From assembly GCA_020697375.1 (NCBI GenBank), contig JAJFBJ010000035.1:1-30923 (forward strand): a stretch of DNA of 30,923 nt, in the 5' to 3' direction. The stretch is from Nitrospira sp. (GTDB lineage: Bacteria; Nitrospirota; Nitrospiria; Nitrospirales; Nitrospiraceae). Made by a program: the position numbers and the translations under genes. Shown here piece after piece: positions 8,220-15,717 of this stretch. The number at the start of each line of letters is the position of its first letter. The first letter of the stretch is position 1. The notes beneath the pieces are model-generated. The model was not told the origin of the DNA. It worked only from the letters and a program-made list of their open reading frames with translations, and searched no databases.

Positions 8220-8400
8220 CTCAAGCCTCCTTCTCACTCATACCTTCACCCGTGTAGGCGAATAGGGTGTGGAGAGCCATACCCTATCGATACGATCGCG
8301 CCCTATCGTCGCCTCTGTCAAGAGGCAGCAGCCACGGCTTGCAATTCACTCCACGCTCGGATACCGTTGTGCGCGTCAGTCACCGGCATGACCTATCGGC
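8220..8400. other. Divergent intergenic region with an inverted repeat
   Basis: This gap lies between the lipoprotein gene (minus) and the glycosyltransferase gene (plus). It holds a 7-bp inverted repeat, ATAGGGT at 8262-8268 and ACCCTAT at 8281-8287, with a further CCCTATCG at 8311-8318. A weak plus-strand promoter-like pair is TTGCAA (8339-8344) followed by TACCGT 17 nt on. The repeat could be a shared operator, but nothing proves it. Confidence 0.3.
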
Positions 8401-9246
8401 ATGGTCCTACTCGCCATGAGCTGTCTCAATGTGACTATGTGCTCGACTCAGACACCCTACCTGTCAATCATCATTCCTGCCTACAACGAGGCTCATCGCC
8501 TGCCTTCTTATTTAGAATGCATACTGGCCTATCTGAACCGGCGTTCCCTGTCGTATGAGGTTATCGTCGTAGACGACGGCAGCCAAGACCGGACCGCGCA
8601 AGCCGTCGAACTGGTGGCGCAACGATTTCTTCATGTGCGGCTCATTCGATTGACCTGCAATGTGGGAAAAGGAGCGGCCGTTCGCCGCGGGATGCAGGCG
8701 GCGCAGGGAACAGTGCAATTGTTTACGGATGCGGATGGGGCGACACCGATCGAAGAATTTGCGCGTCTGGAATCAGCGCTGGCGGAGGGTGCCGATCTCG
8801 CCATCGGATCGCGGGGGCTGGCTTCTCAAGATCCCGGCTACAGCGTTCAAGCGCGATGGCACCGAAGCGCTCTTGGAACGATCTTCAATAGCCTGGTGCG
8901 ACGTCTTGGAATTCGACAGATCACCGATACGCAATGCGGCTTCAAACTGTTCCGCCGGTCCGTGGCTCAGGACCTCTTTTCGGTCTCCTGCGTCGACGGT
9001 TATGCCCTCGATCTCGAACTGCTCTATATCGCCCGCCGACGCGGCTATCAAATCGCTGAAGTTCCAGTCAATTGGTGTGATCAGCCCGGATCAAAAGTTC
9101 GTCCATTGCGGGACGGATTCGTGATGTTGCGCGAACTGCTGGCCATCCGGGAACGGGAAACAAGGGGGCTGTATAGACCTCGCAGCAGGACGACAACCGG
9201 CAGGATGGAGTCCTCTTTTGCCGCGATCGAACCTTCACATTTCTAG
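8401..9246 (+). CDS. Family 2 glycosyltransferase, dolichyl-phosphate glucosyltransferase-like
   Basis: A GT-A fold glycosyltransferase of about 281 residues. Diagnostic stretches: PYLSIIIPAYNEAHRLPSYL at the start of the domain, EVIVVDDGSQDRTAQAV (nucleotide-sugar site), GKGAAVRRGM, TDADGATPIEEF (DxD-type metal site), GSRG, TDTQCGFKLFRR and the late EVPVNWCDQPGSKV. This set is typical of DPG/DPM-synthase-like enzymes that load a sugar from UDP- or GDP-sugar onto a polyprenyl phosphate. The end RERETRG precedes a short tail of low similarity. The start is uncertain: ATG at 8401, 8416 and 8437 are all in frame and none has a clear ribosome binding site; the domain itself starts at about 8457. 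It converges on the GT-C-like gene, which could use its lipid-linked sugar (inference). Confidence 0.88.
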   Translation: MVLLAMSCLNVTMCSTQTPYLSIIIPAYNEAHRLPSYLECILAYLNRRSLSYEVIVVDDGSQDRTAQAVELVAQRFLHVRLIRLTCNVGKGAAVRRGMQAAQGTVQLFTDADGATPIEEFARLESALAEGADLAIGSRGLASQDPGYSVQARWHRSALGTIFNSLVRRLGIRQITDTQCGFKLFRRSVAQDLFSVSCVDGYALDLELLYIARRRGYQIAEVPVNWCDQPGSKVRPLRDGFVMLRELLAIRERETRGLYRPRSRTTTGRMESSFAAIEPSHF

Positions 9247-9336
9247 TACCTGCCGAACAAGTGTTTCCCACGGAGGTAGGTTGAGGGGTCGAACGAGGCG
9301 AGAACAAGGCCGGCCGACTTTGTGTGAGCAGCCTGC

Positions 9337-10896
9337 TTACAACTCTCTTTGCCCGGCTCGCCGCCGCAGGATCACTACCTTGGCATCGGCATACAGGGTC
9401 TTCCATGCATGATGCGCTTCAAGCGCCAGCGCCAGCGCACTGCCTCGTTCAATCACCGCCCAGTCGATCCCATAACGATCCAGCACCACCAGCGCCGGCG
9501 AGTCCACTCGATTCAGTTCTACATAGTCCTGAAAGATGCGCCGATCTCCGATCCGCCAGGCCGGCATCCGACCGTCGATGAACACTTTCTCATCGGGCAG
9601 CTGCCACAGGAGAAACCCGCCGAAACCATAGTCGTTGTAAAGCCTGGTTCCAACTTCTTCACGATGATTGCGGATCCACCGCACGGCTTCGATCGGATAT
9701 TCAGTCTGTTCGAAATAGTCCTCGGGTCCGGTTCCTGACCGCCACACATGAACCACGTGATCAGTACCCAATGAATAGAGGACACTTGCCGCTATGGCAG
9801 TCACCACGAGAAGACACGCGCCGGCATAGCTCCTCAAAGCCGGGACCCATCGGAACAACGACAGGGCAGCCGCCGCGAGCAACTCTGCCATCAGCGACAG
9901 GCTGACAATGAGAAACAGGGTGACATTGCGCCAGTGCAGCAGCGACAGCACCAGCACGATCAGGAGCATGACCCAACGCACCGGCTCCACTCGTCGATAC
10001 CATCCGGCCGTGAGGCACGCGAGCGCGACGAGGTAGAATGCATAGGCCCTGCCGGCCCAGCCCTGGAAAGACACCGGCTGCCATTCCCGCAAGGTTTGGA
10101 TCATGAATCGGTCCGTCAGGGACTCGTAAATTTCGACATAGAGTCCCCATCCGTATGGATTCAACAACGTCGCGGCCAAAGCGAACAGGAGCGCGAGCGC
10201 GCCGCGACGAAGCTCCTTCCCCCTCAACACCGGTTCGTCCAGCGCCGCGGCAAATTCCGGCCATCGATCGAGACACATCCTCATCACAAACGACAGGAGC
10301 AGCATCAGGCCGAATAGAAAGAGACCCGCGGTGAATCCTCCATGCAGGTTGGCCCATAACAGGAAGATTGGCGGAAGTATCCATATCCATTGCCCGTGAC
10401 CCTGCTGAATATGGTTCCACACCCGGAAGAAAACCGCCACGCCAAGGAGACTGACCAGTTGAGTGCGGGCGCCGAGAAACGGTAACGCCACCCACAGGCT
10501 GATAACCATGGCCGCCAGCCGGTAGGTCCGGTGCACCGACGCCGGCGCCGACGCAATCCACCAGGCCAGACCCGTTACACATCCAAATAACAGAATGATT
10601 CCTAACCCGGCAAAAGACCCCAGCGAACGATAGACCAAAGCCAACAACCCGTCGGTCAACCAGGCATGCTCAACCCAATGCCAATCCGGCATCGTATGGG
10701 AATAGGGATCGGTTTCCGGAAGCTTCCATCCCTGAGCGATCAAATCCAGCCCGGCACGTAGATGCCATCCCAGGTCAGGTTCAACGAGCGGCTGAAGCGT
10801 CAGGTTCAGAATGAAGCCGAGCAGACAGACATCAAGCGTGACACCGATAATGTTCTGAGAAAGGGACTGTGAGAACCGTAGAGAAGCAGCATTCAT
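9337..10896 (-). CDS. Polytopic membrane protein, GT-C glycosyltransferase-like
   Basis: A 519-residue membrane protein with roughly ten hydrophobic segments. The first loop carries EPDLGWHLRAGLDLI and then DPYSHT and HAWLTDGLLAL, an acidic/His-rich first periplasmic loop like that of GT-C enzymes, which take sugars from polyprenyl-phosphate donors. The C-terminal soluble part has YNDYGFGGFLLWQLP and VFIDGRMPAW. The exact family and sugar are unknown to me. The start at 10896 makes an ATGA overlap with the stop of the carbamoyltransferase gene; a longer frame from 10980 would run deep inside that gene and is unlikely. The tight coupling suggests both proteins act on the same molecule. Confidence 0.8.
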   Translation of the reverse strand: MNAASLRFSQSLSQNIIGVTLDVCLLGFILNLTLQPLVEPDLGWHLRAGLDLIAQGWKLPETDPYSHTMPDWHWVEHAWLTDGLLALVYRSLGSFAGLGIILLFGCVTGLAWWIASAPASVHRTYRLAAMVISLWVALPFLGARTQLVSLLGVAVFFRVWNHIQQGHGQWIWILPPIFLLWANLHGGFTAGLFLFGLMLLLSFVMRMCLDRWPEFAAALDEPVLRGKELRRGALALLFALAATLLNPYGWGLYVEIYESLTDRFMIQTLREWQPVSFQGWAGRAYAFYLVALACLTAGWYRRVEPVRWVMLLIVLVLSLLHWRNVTLFLIVSLSLMAELLAAAALSLFRWVPALRSYAGACLLVVTAIAASVLYSLGTDHVVHVWRSGTGPEDYFEQTEYPIEAVRWIRNHREEVGTRLYNDYGFGGFLLWQLPDEKVFIDGRMPAWRIGDRRIFQDYVELNRVDSPALVVLDRYGIDWAVIERGSALALALEAHHAWKTLYADAKVVILRRRAGQREL

Positions 10897-12620
10897 GGGT
10901 CTGGGTGAGACAGGTGTGATGGTCGTCCCATCAGCAAATTGCCGAGGACCAGCCAATCCACCTGGGTCCGCAGAAAACATCGCACCGCGTCGTCGGGACT
11001 GCAGACAATCGGTTCCTGCACGTTGAAGGATGTGTTGAGAAGGACCGGTACGCTGGTCAGGCGCCCGAACGTCGCAATCAGGTCGTAGAACCGGGGATTG
11101 GTCTCGCGAGTCACGGTCTGGACACGTGCCGTTCCGTCAACATGCGTTACGGCCGGGATGACTCCCTTGGCGGAAGCCTTCACCCGCACGGTGAACTGCA
11201 TAAAGGGTGATGCGGCAGGCAGGTCAAAGAATTCCCGGGCCCGTTCATCGAGCACCGAGGGCGCGAAGGGCCGAAAAGGCTCCCGGCATTTCACTTTGCT
11301 GTTGATCAACCCCCGCATGTCCTCCCGCCGGGGATCCGCCAGAAGACTGCGATTCCCTAAGGCGCGAGGCCCCCATTCCATCCGGCCTTGGTACCAGAAC
11401 ACGAGACGCCCGCGCGCCAATTCTGCGGCAACTCGCTCGTACAATTGTTCATCGGTCAAGAGTTCAGCCACCATACCCGCTCGCGTCAACGCCGCTCGAC
11501 ATGCGTCCTCATCGAACTGAGGGCCCAAGTAGGCGGACGGCATGGAGGGTCTCGCAGTGACGCTTCCACGCCTGGCCGTCCACCATAAGGCTGCCCCGAG
11601 CGCAGCCCCGGAATCTCCTGCGGCCGGGGGCACATAGACTCGGCTGAATTCAAGTTCCGCCCGTAGACGGCCGTTTGCCACACAGTTGTACGCCACCCCG
11701 CCTGCAAGGCAGAGCGACTCGGCCTGCGTCACAGTTCTCAAATGGCGGCCGAGGTGCAGCAATGTCTCCTCCAAAATCAATTGAACACTGGCCGCCAGAT
11801 CGCGATGTCGCTGCGTGATCTCATCCATCACATGCCGTTGAAGGCCGAACAATCGCACGAATTCCTCGACGAACAGGCCGGCTCGGGCGAGATGAAAATC
11901 CAGCAGACGCGTATTCAATTGAAATCTGCCCTGGGGGAGCAGCCGCACGATTTCCTTGCGTAAGGCTGCGACAAAGGTCGGCTCGCCTGCTGCGGCCAGG
12001 CCCATCACGATATATTCATCCTGGTCCGGTCGAAATCCGAGAAAGGCAGTCATCGCCGCATAAAATTGTCCGAGTGAATGAGGGAGCGGAGTGCGATCGA
12101 GCACTGTAATTTGCGTGCCTTCGCCCATCGCCATCAGTGTGGTATCCGCTTCGGATGCACCGTCGACGACGAGAATGGCCGATCGTTCGAAGGGCGAAAC
12201 AAGAAACGAGCTGGCCGCATGACACAGATGGTGATCGAGGAACACGGGGCGGGTGGCGACCGATTCGATGCGTTGTGTCAGTTCCCGGCGAAGCTGAAAT
12301 AACTCTTTCCACTCCCGACTGACTCGTTCGAACGAACGCGCACCCTTCACTCGAAAGAGTTGCGCGGAACGCATCATCGCCGTTGCTGCCAGCCGCGCGC
12401 GACGTCCGACCAGCCAATATTTCCACGGCACTGCGATCGCATCGACATTGCCAAGGGCGATGTCTGCCTCGCGGAGACAATAACGGATGGCATGGACCGG
12501 CAGGGCGGTCACATGCTTTTGTCGCACGAATCGTTCTTCTTCGGCTGCCGCTACGATTCGTCCGTCGGAGACCAGCGCGGCCGCTGCATCCCGCATATTG
12601 GAGAGGCCCAGCACCAACAC
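10893..12620 (-). CDS. Carbamoyltransferase, NodU/CmcH/TobZ family
   Basis: A 575-residue O-carbamoyltransferase. The family transfers the carbamoyl group of carbamoyl phosphate, through carbamoyl-AMP, to a hydroxyl of a sugar or antibiotic. Seen: AAAEEERFVRQKH near the N-terminus, the metal-site segment DHHLCHAASSF, LCLAGGVAYNCVANGRL in the Kae1-like half, and the C-terminal block GRMEWGPRALGNRSLLADPR, followed by KCREPFRPFAPSVL and VPVLLNTSFNVQEPIVCSP. Length is usual. The start is a GTG at 12620, directly after an in-frame stop; AAGGA lies some 12 nt upstream, which is long. The next gene is a GT-C-like membrane protein, so the likely substrate is an envelope glycan or a lipid-linked sugar (inference). 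Confidence 0.92.
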   Translation of the reverse strand: MLVLGLSNMRDAAAALVSDGRIVAAAEEERFVRQKHVTALPVHAIRYCLREADIALGNVDAIAVPWKYWLVGRRARLAATAMMRSAQLFRVKGARSFERVSREWKELFQLRRELTQRIESVATRPVFLDHHLCHAASSFLVSPFERSAILVVDGASEADTTLMAMGEGTQITVLDRTPLPHSLGQFYAAMTAFLGFRPDQDEYIVMGLAAAGEPTFVAALRKEIVRLLPQGRFQLNTRLLDFHLARAGLFVEEFVRLFGLQRHVMDEITQRHRDLAASVQLILEETLLHLGRHLRTVTQAESLCLAGGVAYNCVANGRLRAELEFSRVYVPPAAGDSGAALGAALWWTARRGSVTARPSMPSAYLGPQFDEDACRAALTRAGMVAELLTDEQLYERVAAELARGRLVFWYQGRMEWGPRALGNRSLLADPRREDMRGLINSKVKCREPFRPFAPSVLDERAREFFDLPAASPFMQFTVRVKASAKGVIPAVTHVDGTARVQTVTRETNPRFYDLIATFGRLTSVPVLLNTSFNVQEPIVCSPDDAVRCFLRTQVDWLVLGNLLMGRPSHLSHPDP

Positions 12621-12667
12621 GATGGCTCAGATTCCTTCGTTCATCATTCCACCGGCATGCGGCAGGT

Positions 12668-12696
12668 AGGATAAACGAGCTCCATGAAGGCCGCAA
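12668..12696 (-). promoter_or_regulatory. Weak putative promoter of the carbamoyltransferase gene
   Basis: Minus-strand TTGCGG (12691-12696) and TATCCT (12668-12673) are 17 nt apart, about 50 nt ahead of the GTG start. Spacing is ideal but both boxes are imperfect, so this is only a candidate within the 154-nt divergent gap. Confidence 0.25.
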
Positions 12697-12774
12697 GCAG
12701 CGGGAGACGTTCGGTTGCAATGCCTTGTCCTTTCCTGTACCGTTCGCCATTCCCGACGGGCAGGAGACTTCCGC

Positions 12775-14631
12775 TTGAAGACGAACAGCCTACTCATCCT
12801 CGGAATCCTTCTAGCCCATCTGCTGGGATCCACAGGGTGCGAATTCGTCAAATCACGTTTTTCCCGTCAGGCGCTGCCGGACCTCGGTCCCCCGGTTCCC
12901 CTTACCGTCCGGATGGACATTGATCCGTCGCTGTCTCAGGCCAGGACCCAATACATCGACGGGTGCAGCCGAATTCAACCGCTGTCGATCGGCCCGACCG
13001 TTGAGGACATGCTGATTCAAGCCGCCCACCAAACTTTTCGTGCCGTAGTAATTCAGGGCGGTCATGCAACCGACGCCAAACCGGATGTGACTGTGCGGGT
13101 GCGCATGTTGGATCCACGGCTGAAGATTCAAACGGACGCCGTCTATGATCGCGCCCCTGCCGAACTGAGCCTCGACGCTTTTGCCGAGTTTTTCGACGCA
13201 TCCGGCGTTCTGCTGGCTGAGCGGCCGTTGCAAGCCACGCGAAAAGAACGGCTGCAAATAGAATTGACCCAGCGGCGATGTGACTACGTTGTGGATCCCT
13301 TCATCCAGGACACTTCGGCCATGCTGGCCTCGCAGTTCATGCAAGAGGCCCGAGTGCTTCTCGACCCGACCAGCAAGACTGCGGCATCAGAGCCATCTGC
13401 AGAAGCTGCCGGTGCTGTTTCGAAGGGGGCAGAACTTCAAGCTGCCGCTCCGACCCCAACAGGTTCTCCATTGTCCTTCAAAGCCACTCTCTTGGATGAA
13501 AACAGCAATCTGATTCTGGAAGGCGGCGAACGCGTCCGTGTGCGGGTCGATGTCGTCAATACGAGTCTTCAGCCTGTGCGGGATATCGTGGTAGGCCTGA
13601 CCGGCCCCCCGACAGTGATGATGCAATTTCCCGCCACAAAATTATCCCTGGGCACCCTGGAGGCAGGTGACTCCAAATCCTTGGAGTTCATCGCCACCCT
13701 CCCCCAATCACTGCAGCCTCAACAGGTTGAATTCCAGGTGGTATTGGCAAATGGAGCCGATCAAGGCAACCCTGCTCCACAGACGCTGCTCGCCTCGGTA
13801 CAACCAACCGGCATAAAAAGCGGCGATGTGGATCAGATTCCCGCTGTGACGACAGGCTTTCAGAGGCCTGGAGACTATTTACTCTCCATAGGTCTAAGCA
13901 GCTACCGGGAACAGCATATTCCGGCGCGCAAGTATGCGGCACTGGACGCCGAAATGGTCGCCGCCTATTTCCAATCGCTGGGTGGGTTACCGCGCAGCAA
14001 CGTGAAATTGCTCCAAGACTGGAGCGCATTGCGTCCTGACATCGAGGAGGTATTACTCGATTGGCTGCCGTCAAGAATTACGAAGGACTCGCTGGTGATG
14101 GTCTACTTTGCCGGACAGGCCGTAGTCTCGCCGACAGGTGAAACCTTCCTGATACCCTATGACGGATCCCTGGGAGCGAACTCACGCCTGTATCCATTGA
14201 AAGACCTCGAGGCGGCCCTCGGAAGGCTCAAAGCCAAACAGGTCCTGTTCCTGTTCGATGGAACCGTACTCAAAAACGGAGCCGAGGGGCGGGCGAAGCT
14301 ACCTTCCCCGAAGTGGACTGGGACGGCGGGACCGGTCCTTCATTTGATTTCCACCACAGGTTTTGGGAAAAGCCTGGAGTCCGATGCGTTGAGGCACGGG
14401 TTGTTTACGTATTATCTGTTGCGGGGCCTTCGCGGCGAGGCGGACGTCAATCGCAATGGCGACGTAACGATCGGCGAAGTGGCCGCCTATATCAATAAAA
14501 AGGTACCCTCAGCAGCTCGGAGCAGCTTCAACCAAGAGCAACAGCCGCAAATGCTTCCGGCCTTACGCCCCTCGGATAAAAACCTACACTTGATCCTCAC
14601 CAAACCACCCGCCATCACTGCCGTGGAATAG
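12775..14631 (+). CDS. Lipoprotein with a caspase-like (peptidase C14) domain lacking the catalytic dyad
   Basis: A 618-residue predicted lipoprotein from a TTG start at 12775, chosen because AGGAG lies 8 nt upstream and the frame then begins with a clean signal and lipobox LGSTGC (Cys22). An upstream TTG at 12715 is possible but has neither. After an N-terminal domain there is a beta-sandwich of CARDB type (about 240-345, with GGERVRVRVDVVNTSLQPV and LGTLEAGDSKSLEF). The C-terminal part is a caspase-like fold: YLLSIGLSSY at its start, DSLVMVYFAGQAV where caspases have the GHG His, LFLFDGTVL where they have the DAC Cys, then DALRHGLFTYYLLRGLRGEAD. His is replaced by Gln448 and Cys by Thr497. 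A 12-residue EF-hand-type loop sits at 557-568. It probably binds rather than cuts. Confidence 0.82.
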   Translation: MKTNSLLILGILLAHLLGSTGCEFVKSRFSRQALPDLGPPVPLTVRMDIDPSLSQARTQYIDGCSRIQPLSIGPTVEDMLIQAAHQTFRAVVIQGGHATDAKPDVTVRVRMLDPRLKIQTDAVYDRAPAELSLDAFAEFFDASGVLLAERPLQATRKERLQIELTQRRCDYVVDPFIQDTSAMLASQFMQEARVLLDPTSKTAASEPSAEAAGAVSKGAELQAAAPTPTGSPLSFKATLLDENSNLILEGGERVRVRVDVVNTSLQPVRDIVVGLTGPPTVMMQFPATKLSLGTLEAGDSKSLEFIATLPQSLQPQQVEFQVVLANGADQGNPAPQTLLASVQPTGIKSGDVDQIPAVTTGFQRPGDYLLSIGLSSYREQHIPARKYAALDAEMVAAYFQSLGGLPRSNVKLLQDWSALRPDIEEVLLDWLPSRITKDSLVMVYFAGQAVVSPTGETFLIPYDGSLGANSRLYPLKDLEAALGRLKAKQVLFLFDGTVLKNGAEGRAKLPSPKWTGTAGPVLHLISTTGFGKSLESDALRHGLFTYYLLRGLRGEADVNRNGDVTIGEVAAYINKKVPSAARSSFNQEQQPQMLPALRPSDKNLHLILTKPPAITAVE

Positions 14632-14761
14632 CTACGATACAGCAGGCATTCCGACCATTGCGCAACCCTTCTACCGGATCGAGGCTGGACCACCCGGCCC
14701 ACGAGATTCCTCGACCCTCTTCGCGCGATACACTTCCATAGGCTTGTACCGCCTGTCCGGT
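14632..14761. other. Intergenic gap between convergent genes
   Basis: This gap lies between the end of the pseudo-caspase gene and the terminator of cytochrome c. I see no gene, and no hairpin with a T-run on the plus strand, for the plus-strand gene. Confidence 0.4.
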
Positions 14762-14800
14762 CAGAAAAGAAAAGGGGCGGCGAGGATGCCTCGCCGCCCC
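14762..14800 (-). terminator. Rho-independent terminator of the cytochrome c gene
   Basis: A perfect 12-bp stem (GGGGCGGCGAGG with its complement, 14774-14800) closes a 3-nt loop. On the minus strand it is followed by TTTTCTTTTCT. It lies 33 nt past the cytochrome c stop. Confidence 0.9.
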
Positions 14801-14833
14801 ATAGTACTCAAACTGCAGATGAGAGCAGGCTTG

Positions 14834-15283
14834 CTACTCTTCCGCCTTGCAGAAACTCCGCTCGTAATTGATGATAGTCCAGGCTTCTTCTTCGGTGATC
14901 GCCGCTGGCACCAACGACACCATTCCAGTACCGGGGCTGCCATTCTTGATTACCCAGAAAAGCTCGCCATCTTTACGCTTCTTGTGGAATTTGCAGTTGG
15001 TGAAATTCCGCGGGCTCGGGTTCAGGATCGCGCCGGCCGGGCCGTCACCCTTCCCTTCCTTCCCATGGCAATTGAAGCAGGTTCCCTTGCCTTCATACAA
15101 TGCCTTGCCCTTGGCAATGCTTTCCGGGGAGGATGCAACCGGGTTTTTCATCGCCTTCGCATCCGCCATCTGATCCGGCGCAACACGAGGTTTCAACGGA
15201 TCCTTCTCCTCTGCTCCGACCACCGTCACGGACAGCAAAGTGACGGCTACACACGCTCCCACAAACTTAGAAAGATACCCCAT
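14834..15283 (-). CDS. Monoheme cytochrome c, periplasmic
   Basis: A 149-residue class I-type cytochrome c with a cleavable signal (MGYLSKFVGACVAVTLLSVTVVGAEE, cleavage likely after VVGA). One heme site, CFNCHGKEGKGDGPAG, lies at about residues 71-75 with the GxGDGPAG stretch common in small electron carriers. The probable axial Met is in GTGMVSL, near the C-terminal EEEAWTIINYERSF helix, a form of the usual second helix. The start 15283 has AAGGAGGAG upstream; a longer frame from 15370 would use the leader. It has its own promoter and terminator, so it is a single-gene unit. It would shuttle electrons between a periplasmic dehydrogenase and a terminal oxidase; the partner is unknown. Confidence 0.92.
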   Translation of the reverse strand: MGYLSKFVGACVAVTLLSVTVVGAEEKDPLKPRVAPDQMADAKAMKNPVASSPESIAKGKALYEGKGTCFNCHGKEGKGDGPAGAILNPSPRNFTNCKFHKKRKDGELFWVIKNGSPGTGMVSLVPAAITEEEAWTIINYERSFCKAEE

Positions 15284-15383
15284 CACAACTCCTCCTTTGT
15301 GTTGAACCCACCGCATGGACAACAAACTCCCGCACGAAACGGATATGGTAAAAATCGAAGAGAAGGCCAATAAAAGCAGGCGA

Positions 15384-15413
15384 ACTATAGCAACGCATTT
15401 TCGTCCTTGTCAA
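15384..15413 (-). promoter_or_regulatory. Strong sigma-70-type promoter of the cytochrome c gene
   Basis: The minus strand reads TTGACA (15408-15413), an 18-nt spacer and TATAGT (15384-15389). The -35 is perfect and the -10 has one mismatch. Start of transcription would be near 15377, giving a leader of about 94 nt before the cytochrome c ATG. Confidence 0.7.
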
Positions 15414-15704
15414 GGGAAGGCTGACCCTTGCCTGCCAGGGAATACTCAAATGGCATGCCAGTAGAATTCACGGGATGAAGCCGATGATTTCGGTAGTTTC
15501 ACAGCCTGTTACATCAGGGGTAGCTACGTAGGCTTCATCGGCTGTGACACCTTTGCGCCCCAGCAGTCCCGTGGTAGCCCCATCCGGCAACGAGCCCATA
15601 AGAACCACGGTTCACAAGCAAGTATTTACGTGGGCATGTGAAAACGGGACCGGCAGGAATCCGACAGGCAGCGGACAGCAATCACGCTCGCAGATAAAAC
15701 TATC
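15414..15704. other. Non-coding stretch with interleaved inverted repeats; possible structured RNA or repeat element
   Basis: The stretch lies between the rodZ stop and the cytochrome c promoter. Inverted pairs on the plus strand: GATGAAGCC 15474-15482 with GGCTTCATC 15531-15539 (9 bp); TCACAGCC 15499-15506 with GGCTGTGA 15540-15547 (8 bp); an alternative register AGCCGATGA 15479-15487 with TCATCGGCT 15535-15543 (9 bp); and CCGTGGT 15569-15575 with ACCACGG 15604-15610 (7 bp). The first two pairs are interleaved, so they can form a pseudoknot or two exclusive folds. A 43-codon frame on the minus strand (15468-15599) overlaps this but has no ribosome binding site. I match it to no known riboswitch class. 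Confidence 0.45.
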
Positions 15705-15717
15705 TCAGCGTCTGAGA
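15690..15717 (-). terminator. Weak terminator-like hairpin over the rodZ stop codon
   Basis: On the minus strand TCTCAG and CTGAGA (15703-15717, 3-nt loop) form a 6-bp stem that overlaps the rodZ stop, followed by TAGTTTTATC. The stem is short and only half GC, so it is a candidate end of the long tol-rodZ transcript at best. Confidence 0.35.

Noticed and set aside
15485..15525. Hammerhead ribozyme core (CTGATG and GAAAC on the minus strand)
   Set aside because: The essential A after CTGATG is a T, and stems I and III do not form around it.
15470..15610. Cyclic-di-GMP-type riboswitch ahead of cytochrome c (minus strand has GGGGCGCAAAGG)
   Set aside because: Only this short match fits. The conserved GCAAACC and the AGGUAGC-GGGGUUACC parts are missing, and the stretch lies upstream of the cytochrome c promoter, so it would not be in that mRNA.
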